A stretch of 64,000 bases of DNA from Clitopilus passeckerianus. Lineage: Eukaryota; Basidiomycota; Agaricomycetes; Agaricales; Entolomataceae. Under the pieces are notes generated by a model, which worked only from the letters and a program-made list of their open reading frames with translations, was not told the origin of the DNA and ran no database searches. The position numbers and the translations under genes are program-made. Below are positions 34,066 through 47,200 of the stretch, piece after piece (the stretch's first letter is position 1; each line of letters starts with the position of its first letter). The stretch covers positions 287,500 to 351,499 of the forward strand of contig CALYLX010000058.1 of the NCBI GenBank assembly GCA_944990035.1, given 5' to 3'.

Positions 34066-37000
34066 ATGTCTACTGCTAGAGATAGCGTCTCCAGCGAAAA
34101 GGCGTCCGATGAAAAGGCTACCATTGTAGAGGAAGCCAAACCAACCAAGAAGGGCGGCTTTTTTTCCCGCAAAAAAGCAGACAACCAGACGGACAATGAG
34201 AAGGAGAAGCCGGCGGAGGCAGAGGCTGCTGCGGCCAAGGAGGACCAGTTGCAACCTGCCTCCCTCTTTTCTATGTTCAGGTTTGTTGTGCTACAAGTTT
34301 GTCCACTCACTATTTTGCTAATCTCATCCCCTTTTCAGGTTCTCCACCAAGACTGAAATCACTCTTAACTTGCTCAGCTTGATTTGTGCTGCTGCAGGTG
34401 GTGCTGCACAGGTGAACTTTCCGTTTGCTAACGCAGGTCACATTGATACTAATTAGCCTGTGTTTTTTAGCCTCTCCTGGGCCTCTTGTTTGGAAACCTC
34501 ATCCAGGACTTCGTCAACTTCAGTGACGCTCTCGCGGATACAGATCATCCTGAAAAAGTCCCCCTTGCTGCTGAGCACTTCAGGAAAACTGCTGCTGCAG
34601 ATGCCAGTTATTTGACATACATCGGTACATAAATTCTCAGGCACCCGCCACCAAACTCGACTGATCTTCCCCTAAGGTGTTGGTCTTTTTGTTTGCACAT
34701 ACATTTACATGTATGTCTGGGTTTGGACTGCGGAAGTCAACGCAAAGCGTATCCGCGAAAGATATCTTCAAGCCATACTGCGCCAAGATATTGCTTTCTT
34801 CGACAATGTCGGCGCCGGTGAAGTCGCAACTCGTATTCAAACTGACACGCGTAAGTTTTCGTTACTATTTGTGCCGCAGGCCACCTTTGACTCACCTTCC
34901 ATGATACAGATCTTGTCCAACAAGGCATTTCCGAGAAGGTCGCTCTCGTCGTCAACTTCCTGTCAGCCTTCGTCACTGGATTCATCCTTGCCTACATCCG
35001 ATCCTGGCGTCTGGCCCTCGCACTCTCCTCTATCTTGCCATGCATTGCTATCACTGGAGGCGTCATGAACAAGGCCGTTTCCAAATACATGCAGTAAGTG
35101 AAAATTCTGATCAACTGATTGTTTGCAGCTTTCTCACTCCTCTTGTAGGCTTTCCCTCAAGCACGTCGCAGATGGTGGCAGTCTTGCGGAAGAAGTCATC
35201 TCGACCATCCGTACTGCTCAAGCTTTCGGCACCCAGAACATCCTTTCTGGCCTTTACAATAAGCACATCGAACAGAGCAGGGACGTCGACGCGAAGGCTG
35301 CATCCGTTCATGGTGCCGGTCTGGCCGTATTCTTCTTCGTCATCTACTCTTCATACGCATTGACCTGGTCCTTCGGTACCACTCTCATTAACCAAGGTCG
35401 TGCCAACGCCGGTCAGGTTATCAATGTCTTCCTTGCCATCTTGATTGGTTCCTTCTCCCTTGCTCTTCTTGCCCCCGAGATGCAAGCCATCACCCATGGA
35501 CGTGGTGCTGCTGCCAAGCTCTTCGCCACCATCGACCGTGTTCCCGATATCGACTCTGCGGATCCCTCTGGCCTCAAGCCCGAGAAAGTCGACGGTGAAA
35601 TCACGGTCGAGAATGTCAAGTTCGCTTACCCTTCCCGCCCCACGGTTCAAGTCGTCAAAGGCCTCTCCATCACCTTCCGTGCAGGCAAGACTGCCGCCTT
35701 GGTCGGTGCTTCGGGCTCTGGAAAATCCACCATTGTTTCCCTCGTTGAGCGTTTCTATGACCCCTCTGAGGGTGTTATGAAACTCGACGGTGTCAACCTC
35801 AAGGACCTCAACCTCAAGTGGTTGCGCACTCAGATCGGCCTTGTCTCCCAGGAGCCCACCCTCTTCGCAACCACCATTAAGGCCAACGTCGCCCACGGTC
35901 TCATTGGCACTAAATGGGAGAATTCCTCCGAAGAGGAGAAATTCGCCCTGATCAAGGACGCTTGTGTCAAGGCCAACGCCGATGGCTTCATTAGCAAACT
36001 CCCTCTCGGCTACGATACCTTAGTCGGTGAACGCGGTTTCCTCCTCTCTGGTGGTCAGAAGCAGCGTATTGCTATCGCCCGTGCCATAGTCTCTGATCCC
36101 CGCATCCTTCTCCTTGACGAGGCCACCTCCGCACTCGACACTCAATCCGAAGGTATCGTGCAAGACGCTCTCGACAAGGCCGCCGCAGGTCGTACTACCA
36201 TCACCATTGCCCATCGTCTCTCTACCATCAAGGATGCCGATGTCATCTATGTCATGGGTGACGGTCTTGTCCTCGAATCCGGCAACCATGGGGAGCTCAT
36301 TTCCAAGGAGGGCGCCTATGCTCGCCTTGTTCAGGCTCAGAAACTCCGTGAACAGGAGCGTGAGCAGGAGGCCAAGGAGGCTGGTGAAGATATTCCGGCT
36401 ACCGATGAGAAGGAGGATCTGGAGAAGTTCGCTCGTGAGGAGATTCCTCTTGGGCGCAAGAACACAGGTCGCTCCCTTGCCAGTGAAATCATCGAACAGA
36501 AGCTCAAGGAAGGCGAGCACAAGCACAAGGAAGAGAACTTCAGCATGTTCTACTTGTTCAAGCGCATGGGTCTTATCAACCGTGAAGGCTGGCAGCGATA
36601 CGTTATCGGCTCTATTTTCGCCATCATGACTGGTCTTGTCTTCCCCGCATTCGGTGTCGTTTACGCCAAGGGTATCGTCGCCTTCTCTGCTAAGACCAAC
36701 CAGCAGCGTCGCCACGATGGTGATCGTGTTGCCCTCTGGTTCTTCATCATCTCCATTATTGCCACCATCGCCATTGGAATACAAAACTACCTGTTTGCAT
36801 CAGCTGCCGCCATCTTGACCTCCAAACTTCGCTCTCTCAGCTTTAAGGCTATTCTCAGACAAGACAGTGTGTTGATATGGCTTTCGTCTAATCACCAAAA
36901 ACTGACGACTTTTACTATAGTTGAGTTCTTCGACAAGGAAGAGAACAGCACTGGTACCTTGACTTCCAACCTCTCCGAGAACCCTCAGAAGGTTAATGGT

Positions 37001-38698
37001 CTCGCCGGTATCACCCTCGGAGCGTAAGGATCCGGTCTTTCTCCTTTCAGTCCCTCCGCTAACCTCCCATTTGCAGCATTATTCAGAGTCTGACTACCCT
37101 CATTGGCGGTTGCATCATCGGTCTTGCCTTCGGCTGGAAGTTGGCACTTGTTGGCATTGCCTGTACACCCTTCCTCGTCTCGGCTGGATACATTCGTCTC
37201 CGTGTCGTTGTCTTAAAGGACCAGGCCAACAAGAAGGCTCACGAAGGTTCTGCTCAACTGGCTTGCGAGGCCGCTGGAGCGATCAGGACCGTTGCTGCAC
37301 TCACCAGGGAGGATGACTGCTTGAACTTGTACAGCTCAAGTTTAGAAGAGCCCTTGAGGAAGTCCAACCGATCGGCCATCTTCACCAACGCTCTCTACGC
37401 ACTGTCTCAGGCCATGTCATTCTTTGTCATCTCGCTCATTTTCTACTATGGTTCCATCCTTGTCTCTCGTTTGGAATACAGCACCTTCCAATTCTTCATC
37501 TGTCTTATGGTGCGCTTTCCACTTGATATCTCTCGTGCTTTGACTAAATGGCGTAATATAGGGTACTACCTTCGGTGCTATCCAGGCTGGAAATGTGTTC
37601 TCCTTCGTCCCTGATGTCTCCTCAGCCCAAGGCGCAGGCTCTGACATCATCAGGCTCATCGATTCCATCCCCGAAATCGACGCCGAATCCGCCGAAGGCA
37701 AGAAACTCGAGTCTAAGAAGACGCAAGGTCATATTCGCTTCAAGAACATCCACTTCCGTTATCCCACCCGCCCCGGTGTCCGTGTCCTACGTGACCTCTC
37801 TCTTGACATCCAGCCTGGTACCTATGTCGCACTTGTTGGTGCATCTGGTTGCGGAAAATCTACTGTCATTCAGTTGATTGAACGGTTCTATGATCCTCTA
37901 GCTGGAGATATTACGGTTAGAGATTTTCCGCACTCTCCGTGTACTAGCACTGACCTACCCTTTTCTAGATTGACGGCGAGGCCATCAATGAGTTGAACGT
38001 CCAGGAATACAGGAAGCAGCTCGCTTTGGTATCTCAGGAACCCACTCTCTACGCTGGCACCGTCCGCTTCAACATCTTGCTCGGTGCTGTCAAGCCTGAA
38101 TCTGAGGTCACCCAAGAGGAAATTGAAGCTGCCTGCCGTGACGCCAACATTCTGGAGTTCATTCAGTCGCTGCCTGAGTAAGTATCTTGGAGTAACATAT
38201 TGCAACTTGATGCTAATAATCTCTTATAGTGGTTTCGACACACAAGTCGGTGGCAAGGGCTCTCAGCTCTCTGGTGGTCAGAAGCAACGTATCGCCATTG
38301 CTCGTGCTCTGCTCCGTAACCCCAAGGTCCTTCTTCTTGACGAGGTGAGAAATAGCGAAAGTCGATTGTTTAAGACTCCTTAGCTAACATGCTATTTCAG
38401 GCTACCTCTGCTCTGGACTCGAATTCCGAGAAGGTCGTCCAGGCTGCACTTGACCAAGCTGCTAAAGGACGCACAACTATCGCTATCGCCCACAGGCTGT
38501 CAACCATCCAAAACGCTGACCGAATGTATGTTTTTATCCTTGATTCAACTGTGCCTCGCCCTGACCAAGCGCTCCCTTCATAGTTACTTCATTAAAGAAG
38601 GTCGTGTCAGCGAGTCAGGAACTCACGACCAGCTTATCAGCAAACGAGGAGACTATTACGAATACGTTCAACTCCAAGCACTCAGTAGACGCGATTAA
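34066..38698 (+). CDS. Full-size ABC transporter, subfamily B (MDR/Ste6-like)
   Basis: An ATP-driven exporter with two membrane domains and two ATPase domains, of the group that includes multidrug pumps and Ste6 pheromone exporters. The start at 34066 gives a charged cytoplasmic N-terminus. The first membrane domain runs to about 35500. NBD1 has Walker [10 protein letters not shown] (about 35707), the signature [10 protein letters not shown] and Walker [13 protein letters not shown] (about 36105-36140). A charged linker (about 36340-36540) leads to the second membrane domain, to about 37520. NBD2 has [24 protein letters not shown], and Walker B split by an intron (LLLDE at about 38340, then [13 protein letters not shown]). 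The stop is TAA 38696-38698. A long intron-poor exon (about 35150-36870) carries NBD1. The substrate is not determinable, and no frame break was seen. Confidence 0.93.
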
Positions 38699-39039
38699 AC
38701 GGACTTTTGGCTCATACCCATATCATCTAGCGAAAAAAATTGATTGCACAGTTTTTATTACGGTTACCACAAGATGTCGGATACTCATTAAATTACGGCG
38801 GCTTGTCGCACAGATTTCCTACTTATACCCTCGTTAATAATTATCAATGATGTACATAGAGCGCGTTTCATGAGCAACTCGACTGAAAGGATGTTTAGGA
38901 GGCCGCATACTTGTTTTGATGAGGAGGCCCGCCCTCTGTTTGGCGATTGGCAGGCAGCATGCGAGCCGAAACCACGTGTTCCGCTCCTCTTTAGCGGCCC
39001 TCAAAGACTCTCCACGCAGCACCCATCATCCAACTCACA
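38699..39039. other. Intergenic region, ABC transporter to VAP gene
   Basis: About 340 bases, both flanking genes on plus. The left part is AT-rich and the right part is GC-richer, probably 3' end then promoter of the VAP gene. No ORF of interest was found. Confidence 0.5.
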
Positions 39040-40431
39040 ATGTCTGTTTCTCTACAGCCCACTCATACCCTTGGTTTCAGAAGTACGTCGACTTTCAGAG
39101 GTTCAAATACAGCTATTGACCTGCTTTTCGTCGTTCAGGACCACTCACTCAGGTTGTCAAACGCAATCTGACGATAACCAATCACAATTCTCAACCGGTC
39201 GCTTTCAAAGTCAAAACTACCGCTCCGAAGGTTTTACGAGCTTTAACTGGCGGTATGAAGCCATACTGACGAAGGAGACGACAGCTCTACTGCGTCCGAC
39301 CTAATTCAGGCCGTGTCGAACCAGGAGAAAGCTGCGATGTCTCTGGTGAGCCACGGATGCAATTTCATGTGAATGCGTTGTACCTACGAAATGACCTTTA
39401 GTTATGCTTCAAGCTCTACCTGAAGAGCCTGCATTGAACGCAAAATGCAAGGACAAGTTCCTTATTCAAAGCACTATTATTTCTGCCGACAAGGAGGCGC
39501 TGCCCCTGCAAGCTATCGTATGCGCGTCAATTTTGAACATATTTCCTTAACTCAAACATTCCATTCCCTTTTCTTCAGTGGGCGCAACCAGAAGCTAGCG
39601 AAGAGGGCAGAGTTCACCAGCAGAAGCTGAGGGTCGCGTACCTACCTGCTGAGGGGCAGACATTGGAAGAGGAAGATGAAACCATTTATGCTAAACCATC
39701 CGCTGGCATCTACAACCAGCAAGCACTTGGCGAGTCGGTGAGTGATTCAGTCAAGGCATCTGTTCCTGAGCTTTGCTCATTCCGTACATCAGAATTTCAA
39801 CAACTACGACACCGTCGGCCAGGAGCCCAATGGTCATACTGCAGCTCCTATTCCTTCCGCCTTCCGCGAGCAGCCCTCAGAAGAGCACCATGAAGTTCGC
39901 CCACACTCACCAGCCGACGACTACGTTACCCGCGAGAACTCGCATCAGGATTCTGTACAAGAGCCCCTAGATATCGCTGCCGCTCCGCCAGTGGCAGCTG
40001 CACCCTTCACGCCTGAACAGCCTTCGCACCAAGAATTGGCGCCCCAGCACCATCACCACGAGGAGGAAGAGTACGACCACGAGCGACACGTACCAGTCGA
40101 GGAGTCCGTTGCTCCGACCGGGCGTGATTACGATACCGCAATATCTGTACCTATTCAACCCGACCACACCGCGGAGCTCTTGGTACAATACCACGCTGCC
40201 CAGGCCGAGATCGACCGTCTCAGGGCAACCATCGCAACCATGTCTGAGGCACCTCCCACTGAGCTTCGCTACAGAAATAGGGCTTTCTCTGACGCCGGTA
40301 GTACCGCAGAAACCGACGTTCAGACTGTGATTGATGACTCGCGCTACCCTCCTCCCCAGGAAGGTGTTCCTCTCCAAGTTGTGGTTATCATTGCACTTGG
40401 CGTCTTCATCACGACATACCTATTCTTCTGA
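39040..40431 (+). CDS. scs2: VAMP-associated protein (VAP/Scs2), ER contact-site anchor
   Basis: A tail-anchored ER protein whose MSP domain binds FFAT motifs and tethers the ER to other membranes. ATG 39040 starts MSVSLQPTHTLGF. After an intron the MSP domain reads RPLTQVVKRNLTITNHNSQP, VAFKVKTTAPK, then YCVRPNSGRVEPGESCDV and KCKDKFLIQSTII across further introns (to about 39520). These are the ligand-binding lysines and the core strands of the family. A Pro/Glu/His-rich linker (about 39600-40150) is followed by a heptad-like coiled coil (TAELLVQYHAAQAEIDRL). The C-terminal membrane anchor VVVIIALGVFITTYLFF ends at TGA 40429-40431. The domain order is exactly that of the family. Confidence 0.92.
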
Positions 40432-40650
40432 GCATGGATGCATAATTTACGGTTCAGTTGTGTACTTATTGGCTGCTATTATTTGGGAAGTTGAACATTA
40501 CCGCTACATACTAACTTCTCGCGCCGCTCTTTATTCTTATGCACCCCTCACTTAGGTAGCTAGTTCCTTTGTTTTCAACAATCCACTGGAGCTCTGCTCT
40601 GGCTGAGTAAAATACAACGATGATCTCTTAGTTGTAATTTTATATCATGG

Positions 40651-42114
40651 TTACTTTGAAGCTTGATATAGTTCGGTTTTAATGGCGCTTGCCAACAATT
40701 TGTGTACCGCCTCTGTTGGGTGACCCGAATCTGTAACAGTCGCTGTTGGCTCAGCGACACCTTTAAATGGAGTATATGTTCGACTCACTATACCAGAAGA
40801 ATCCTGTTGTGTTCCTTGGGTCGCTCGGAGCGCTGAGAGAGGTTCATGAGCCCGTGCCTTGGTACCAGAACGCTATGACGCCACTCACGCTGTCACGTTG
40901 GTGAAATTGTATGTCTTGGGGTTATCCAGCACATTATTGAACCAACTATACGCGTCAAAGATTACGACCTTTGCGTCTGATGAACTTCCTCATGAGTAGG
41001 AGGAAAGTGGAAAATGCCAACCCACGTACCTGGATGAGTTTTCGCGAAATCGGCTGCCGAGCTGGCAAGCGCCTCGTTGTAAAGGATTGTATGATAGTTT
41101 TGGAGGGCAGCCTTCGTCGGGTTGCCGTTGGAACCTGGAGAACGCCCGCCAGGAGGCACATTAACGAACACATGGTTGAGGAGACCGTGGTTATAGGCCA
41201 CTTCCTGAGAATACAGGTGGCATCAGCAACAGCCTCTCAACATCATAGTGAATACAAATCTACCACTGCTCCAAAGTAAGCAGTCATTTCCTTTGCCCAG
41301 AAAGCCTCGAAGTCTGTTATCTGCGCATGCGATTTGAGAAAAGGAAAAGATTCTCGTTCTCAAAGCCACTCACTGTGGCATTGTTGATCGTATCTCCTGT
41401 GTCGTTAATGCCGATCCACCAAAAGGTCAAGGTCTGGGCGGGAGGGTGGGGGAGTACGTTCGCCGCATAAGTGACCCACTGCCAAACTTGTCTGACGAGC
41501 GAAAGAGTGTAATCGTGGTGGAGAGGAAGCCTGTGGAGGCATATTCAGAATCCTTACGTGAAGCAGAAGGGGAAGGCTGAAATACTAACAAGCCGCCACT
41601 GACGTCCGCACCAGCGAAGGCGAAACTATAGAGGCGTTTTGAGCACTTTGAAGGAAGACCCGAAAAGCAGCTTGTCAGATACTCCACCTATGAACGAAGT
41701 TAGCATCTGTGATCTGAGAATCAGGTTGGACAGCCTGGTTCACCCAATTTGAACCCTCTGAACTAGTCTATGTTTCTTGGTCAATAATTGCTAAGGGAAA
41801 AGGCACTTGCACACCTACATTTCTCGGAATTATCTGGTTAGAGAGCAGCTGCTGAGGGGTGAATACCGGGTTGAGTTCGTCGCCAATGAAGCTGACATTA
41901 GGAAGCTCCTTGAGAATATTTGTCTGCGGGCGCCGAGGATAACTCACCTAAAATTCGCATGCCCCAGAGTTCCTTGGACAAACGAATACGAATCTCCAAA
42001 GGCGTAGACATATTTTACGGCATCCCAATTAAATCTCGCTTTATTTGGTCTAGAGATTGCTAGGACCACAGTTGAGAACGCGAGCAGATGGGCCAAGCGA
42101 AGCAGACGCATCAT
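40651..42114 (-). CDS. Secreted SGNH/GDSL hydrolase, CE16-like acetylesterase
   Basis: Likely an exo-acting acetylesterase on hemicellulose oligomers, as in carbohydrate esterase family 16. The start at 42114 gives a signal peptide (MMRLLRLAHLLAFSTVVLA). The SGNH blocks are visible in order: block I YAFGDSYS with the nucleophile serine, a block II-like FAFAGADVSGG, block III WWIGINDTGD with the catalytic Asn, and block V DSGHPTEAVH with the Asp-x-x-His pair near the C-terminus. It ends at TAA 40651-40653. There are about seven introns of 50-60 nt, and the last (about 40826-40886) precedes the exon with the catalytic Asp/His. It lies next to the GH131-CBM1 gene on the same strand, which suits a shared role in plant cell-wall breakdown. 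Confidence 0.85.
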
Positions 42115-42665
42115 GTTGGCGACAAACTCCTCGAGAAAAGTATTTTACATTCTCCCTGATTTTCCTGTGTTATTTAAGGAAACCTTGGGTCCGAGTGAAG
42201 GCTCCCGGCTCTGGCTTGAGCACGGACAAGGCAGAAGACTCGTGACCATCGTTTCTTTCTCGTTGTGGCCCGCGTTCTGTACCCGGGCCGTGACGATGTG
42301 CAGGTGAGATAATTTCGGCATGAGCTTGTCGTTCGGACATTTCCAGGGTTTGTCGTACCAACCTACGGGGTACTTAGTTGTCGTTGGAGGATAGACAGGT
42401 CCGTGTGGGATTAGTGTCCTAGTTTGACTGTAGAATGTAACTAGCGCGTTTTGACCCTCATTCAGCAAGCTAAGAGGGCACTCAATTTCACGGACGGTCT
42501 TATGTTGCTAGCCAGCTCAGCCAGATAGAATATCGGCGTTATATGTAAATCAAAGAAATCATGTTTGAATTTTCGTGTCGAAGTTAACGCAATGCCATTC
42601 AAATCCATTTTCCGACGAATCTCCCTAAGAATTGAACCCATGTCCGGCTGGAGCTGAGATAAGTT
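42115..42665. promoter_or_regulatory. Region upstream of the CE16-like gene
   Basis: About 550 bases between two minus-strand genes. Open frames crossing it show no family features. One of them (42462-42674) is what GH131 would run into if its CBM1 frame break were real. Confidence 0.45.
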
Positions 42666-43914
42666 TACTTGCACTACAGGAAGGAAAATAACTAGTCAGC
42701 CGGTTGCTCTATCGCGGAGTATTACAATTGCTTACCTGGTAGTAGAAGGGGAGAGACTGCCTGGCAGGTGGACGGGGCAACGCAGGTGGTGGGTCCAGTC
42801 CAACCGGTGCCACCGCATTGACCCCATTGGGTTTGAGCCGGGCCAGCTGTGGTAGTGGTGGTGGTCGTAGGGGAGTGGTGGTGGGGGTGTAGTAGTAGAA
42901 GTGGTGGTGGGAGGCGTGGTAGTGCCGCCGCCGCCAGTACCGACAGAGGTGGTGATGGGACCGCTCTCGACGTAGACGCCGCTGAAGTAGTAGTCCTCTT
43001 GTTCAGGACCAGAATTAATACGGAGAACACCAAGATGCCAGTCGGCAGAGTTGGTGGAAGTAGAAGCAGAGATGTTGTTGACAACCTTTTTCAAGGGGTT
43101 GCTGCCAGTGGATGCCCACAGACCGACGGTCCCGGCGCTGAACTATAACAAGAACTTTCAGTTAAAGAGGGCAGGTTGAGCTGGGGAAACAACCCACATC
43201 GATATCATAGGCAAAGTTAAGCCATTGATCAGCAACATATGGGGTTGACCACTTCTCAACACCTGAAACCATCCACACGAGGTTGTTGGGGTTAGAGCCA
43301 ACACCGTACTTGAGCTCAGTAAAGTGAGACTCGAAGAAGCAGATTTGGTGCTCTGAAGTTGACTAACAGAGGCATCAGCGTCGTTTCCAGTCAATCTAGT
43401 GAAATTAAGAGGCGTACAACCGGTCCATTAGCAGTGCTTCGCTTCATCGAGAAGTGGTAGAAGAGGTTTCCTTGGCCAAGGTTGGCGGTGGTCTGAGGGA
43501 TGAGCTCAGATCGCTGGAATTGAGAGTTCCATGTCGAGGTTGAGTCGATTGAAAGCTTCAAACCTCGCTTCTCGCTGGACGCCGGGTTCTTGTAGGACGG
43601 GTCCAAAGACAGGTAACGGAGGTGTTCTGAGCACCATGGATATACTGGTGCCCCGCCACTCGTTAAAACTTTGTTTTTGCAAAAAAACACGGTTTATGTG
43701 ACCTACCCATTGGTATTCACCGACTTGGTTGGACCAGGACCCTAGAGAAAAGAGAGCATCAACACCTATGAGCGGATAAAAGCTAAGCAGATTGCTTACA
43801 TTTGTCGAAGTCTGCAGAGGTGCTGTAGTAGTCAAAGCTTCCTGACCACAGGGTAGTACCTGCGCGTGCAGAAATAGCCAAAGCAGAGAGAATAGCCCAG
43901 GTGCGTGCAATCAT
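42666..43914 (-). CDS. Glycoside hydrolase family 131 beta-glucanase with C-terminal CBM1
   Basis: A secreted beta-1,3/1,4-type glucanase with a cellulose-binding tail. The start at 43914 gives the signal peptide [19 protein letters not shown]. The GH131 core has [80 protein letters not shown] and [16 protein letters not shown] Thr/Pro-rich linker leads to a CBM1 ([22 protein letters not shown]). The exon after the intron at about 42671-42736 supplies the last Cys and TAA 42666-42668. Two frame conflicts exist: one in the linker near C-runs (42870-42887) and one in the CBM1 just before YYQC (42748-42751). As written, the catalytic domain, most of the CBM1 and its last cysteine lie in three different frames. 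Confidence 0.85.
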
Positions 43915-44266
43915 GGTTGGATTGGATGGAGATCCGTGTCCATGTCTGCCGTATATATAGCACACAGGAAATTCTATCCCATTAAAGAAGAAACATCGGC
44001 GTAAGTGTCTCAACTAGAGTCTATGCGAGGTTTGGCCACTGTGGAGGGAAAATCGTCGGGAGCACGGAAAATACTAAGGTTCGAGGAATCAATGACATCG
44101 CAAGCTTCCTGTTGTCAAGTCCTTGATCACGCACGATCACGCGGGGTAAAAATCGACATGCAATGCAATAATGATAGGTGTGTGGTCTCTACAATTAATC
44201 CGAGGTATCAAATCTTAGCAGCGTGAAAGAGAGAAGTTATAGTTCCGCACGAAATAAACCCTGTAA
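43915..44266. promoter_or_regulatory. Region upstream of GH131, downstream of the CSC1 gene
   Basis: About 350 bases between two minus-strand genes. It holds the GH131 promoter and the CSC1-like 3' end. No ORF of interest was found. Confidence 0.5.
43952..43959 (-). promoter_or_regulatory. TATA-like box of GH131 gene
   Basis: TATATATA, 38 bases before the ATG at 43914. The position is close for a TATA box and implies a very short 5' leader. The assignment is by resemblance only. Confidence 0.4.
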
Positions 44267-47200
44267 TTACTCCTGCTTCCTGAACATCCATGACGTGAAC
44301 CAGGATCGTGACTTCTTCGTGGCCTTTGCATTCTCCGCCTGTTCATCCTCAATGCGATCAATCAGCGCAGCTTTTTCCTCCGCTATAACTTCCTGAATGA
44401 TCGCGTTCTGCACAGAGACCTTATGAGAGGACGACGCTAGCGACATCCGTGAGTGTGAAGGATGTAGAAATGCCGGTCCGGCAGCTTCCCCAGGTGCGGG
44501 AAACTCCTCGCGTCGTCGGCTTCGTGTTCCACTGATAAGTGGAATGAAGGCATGCTCGTCAACGAACGAGAGGGTGTCCTCTCGGTTACCGATGAGATAG
44601 AACGAAGCGTTCTGGGGAGTGAATTTTCTCCGTAGACCGTCGGTCGTCGCTTGGGCGGTTGTTGTGCCTGCTCGACATCACCCTCGCGTCTTTCAACGCG
44701 CATGGCGATCGTGGAAGGAAGGTCGATATCTTCTGTCCCATTGATCATGAACGACTTCTGCGTGTGTGCAGTGGTTGGGCGTTCACTGGCAACCAAAGAC
44801 TTCGCATCTGCCGCCATGATTTCTTGCGGAGATTCCGTCGTCCTTGAGCCAAGCCAATTGCCAAGCCTCCCACCGGTTGGGTCCACAGTCAAGGACACCT
44901 TGAGATCGACTGTGTCATCCATATCCAAGACCCCGGTGGGATTGCGAGGTAGCCAAAGCACATTATCGAAGGGTCGTGCATAGAATGGATTGTCGTAGGG
45001 AAGGTCAATGGTGTAATTGTCATCCCAAGGGATAGCGCAGAGATGCGGTGTGACGGGTCCGTCGCCATGCGCTCGCCTTTCATCCAGAATTCCCAACGAT
45101 ATACGATTGGGGCGGCCAGGTTCGTACGCAGACTGACTGCGAGATCTACGTTTTATATGTGGTCCCGCTGTCGATGGTTCCAGTTCTCTTGGGCGATCAA
45201 ACGACATCGACGTTAACCTCGAAAATGACCGATCCTGGGACTCGAATGGAATAGGCTGGCGGCGTAACTGAGGTTGTCGATGCATACTCCGATAGGAGAA
45301 GTCTATCCACTGAGGCATCTTCAAGGAAGCGAAGCCTGAACGCTGCGGCTTCGCGACAGGAGATTCGTTCTTCTCCACTGGATAATCCGGGACAGTCATT
45401 TCTGATCCTCTTGAGGGCATCGAGTTGCACATAACTTCGCTTTCCTCTAGATCGTCCTTCTCGAACTGTGCGCGGCACATGCGTGTAAGGCTGGAAAATA
45501 TCGCCGTTAGAATCTTATGAAAGGGATTGCCAGGCGTGGAAACGACGTTGATTATACGTACAAGACCTTCGTAAGCGCCGTGACAATGATCAAGAACGCC
45601 GCGAGCCCGACGTTGACTTCCTTTCTGAGTACTACCATGTAGGCAAGGAAGACAGCCTGCGCGAGGATGAGGCCTATATCCCAAATATTAGCATCAATAT
45701 GGGGAAAACGAGCACCAATACCCACCATCTAAGGAATATCGAACAATCCTAATAAGGATACGTTCTCCATTACACTCGTAATGTTTCGCGTAAACATGGA
45801 GTAACTGGTTCTTCATAACACCTACACAGAACTTTAGCAAGCCAAGGTTTACTAAACAACAGCGGCTAACTCACCCATCTGCACGAAAAAGTACAGAGCC
45901 CCAAACGGAAGAACAAACGGATTAAAAACCGAGAATAATAATAAAACATGTATGACCAGGAGATGATTTGGTAGCCAATCTAGTGTGTCCGAGGTTAATA
46001 GGAATCGAGTCATCATAGTTCAGCGTGAACTTACAATAAAAATTAAGGGTGCGAGGACGAATCCCGACTGCTCGCTTGCGTCTATCCACCGATAAGTATA
46101 TCGTGAGCACATGCAACAAAACAAGGGCTTACGGTGTGACCTGTCTTGAGGTGGAAGGATACACGATAAGAGGTAGCCCGACTATAAAAAATAAGTTAGA
46201 GCCGGCCAACCCGCCTTGCTAAGGAAACAAAAACTCACGGAGAACAATCTCAAAAGCCCCATGTAACGCCGTCGTCAAAATCACTATAAACATCCCCCAA
46301 ACCAATCAGCTTCTTCCAGATCCAATAAATGAGTGGAAAAGCACCTACACCACCCAACATAAAATGGCCCTGCAGTCGGAAAACTATCCGCCACAATCTT
46401 CAACACATTCGGCCTCGCCTTCTGATCCCCACCACTTGCAATCCTAAAACTCTCCAACAAACTCTGCAGCGCCGCCGTGCCCACACAGAAAAATACCAGG
46501 ACATTCACGATCAAGAATTTATAGTATCTTGTCATGATCCTATCGTGTAACGCCGAGAGGGTTTTGATCGTATGTGCCTTTTTGGCGATGAGCAGGAGGA
46601 TGAGGGGGATGAGCAGGGCGAGGAGGGCTACAAAGACGGTGGGGAGGAAGGATTGGATGACTTCTTCTTCCCATGGGTGTTTGTCGAGGTAGCGTTTCTG
46701 GATATTGGTTAGGACAGGATCGAGATACGAAGAGGCTGAAAAAAAAACTCACCAGATTCGGCCAGAACAAACTAATATTTTGAATCGACACCAAACCCAC
46801 CAACAACGACACAGGGAAAAGCCAAAACAGCGTGAACCCCCTACCGCCCAAGATCATCAGTACACCTTGACCCCCGGTTCTCGAAAATATCCACTCACCA
46901 AACCCCAAATCAACAACCCAATCCTTAACAAACTCGCCCCCAAATGTCCCCTTCATAACCCTCTCCCAATCCAAATCCCAATACATCGGCGCCATCTCCA
47001 CCACACAACTCAAAACATTATTCGGATGCACAGCCAAATACTTGCACGCCCTCCTCGCATCCCTCGGTTCCTTGAATGTCACAAATGCCGTGCTCACAGG
47101 CTCGAAATCCGAGATGCTCTTGGCCCGAGCTTCGGTGATGAGAGAGTTCAGGAGGTTGAGTTTGGTGGTGTAATAGTCGATGGAGGGGACGGTTTTGCCC

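Noticed and set aside
36020..36784. 254-codon minus-strand ORF (and 35351-35896, 181 codons) opposite the ABC transporter
   Set aside because: They are exact antisense of NBD1 and the linker. Their openness follows from the codon bias of the plus-strand gene, and the composition is Gly/Asp-rich with no family pattern.
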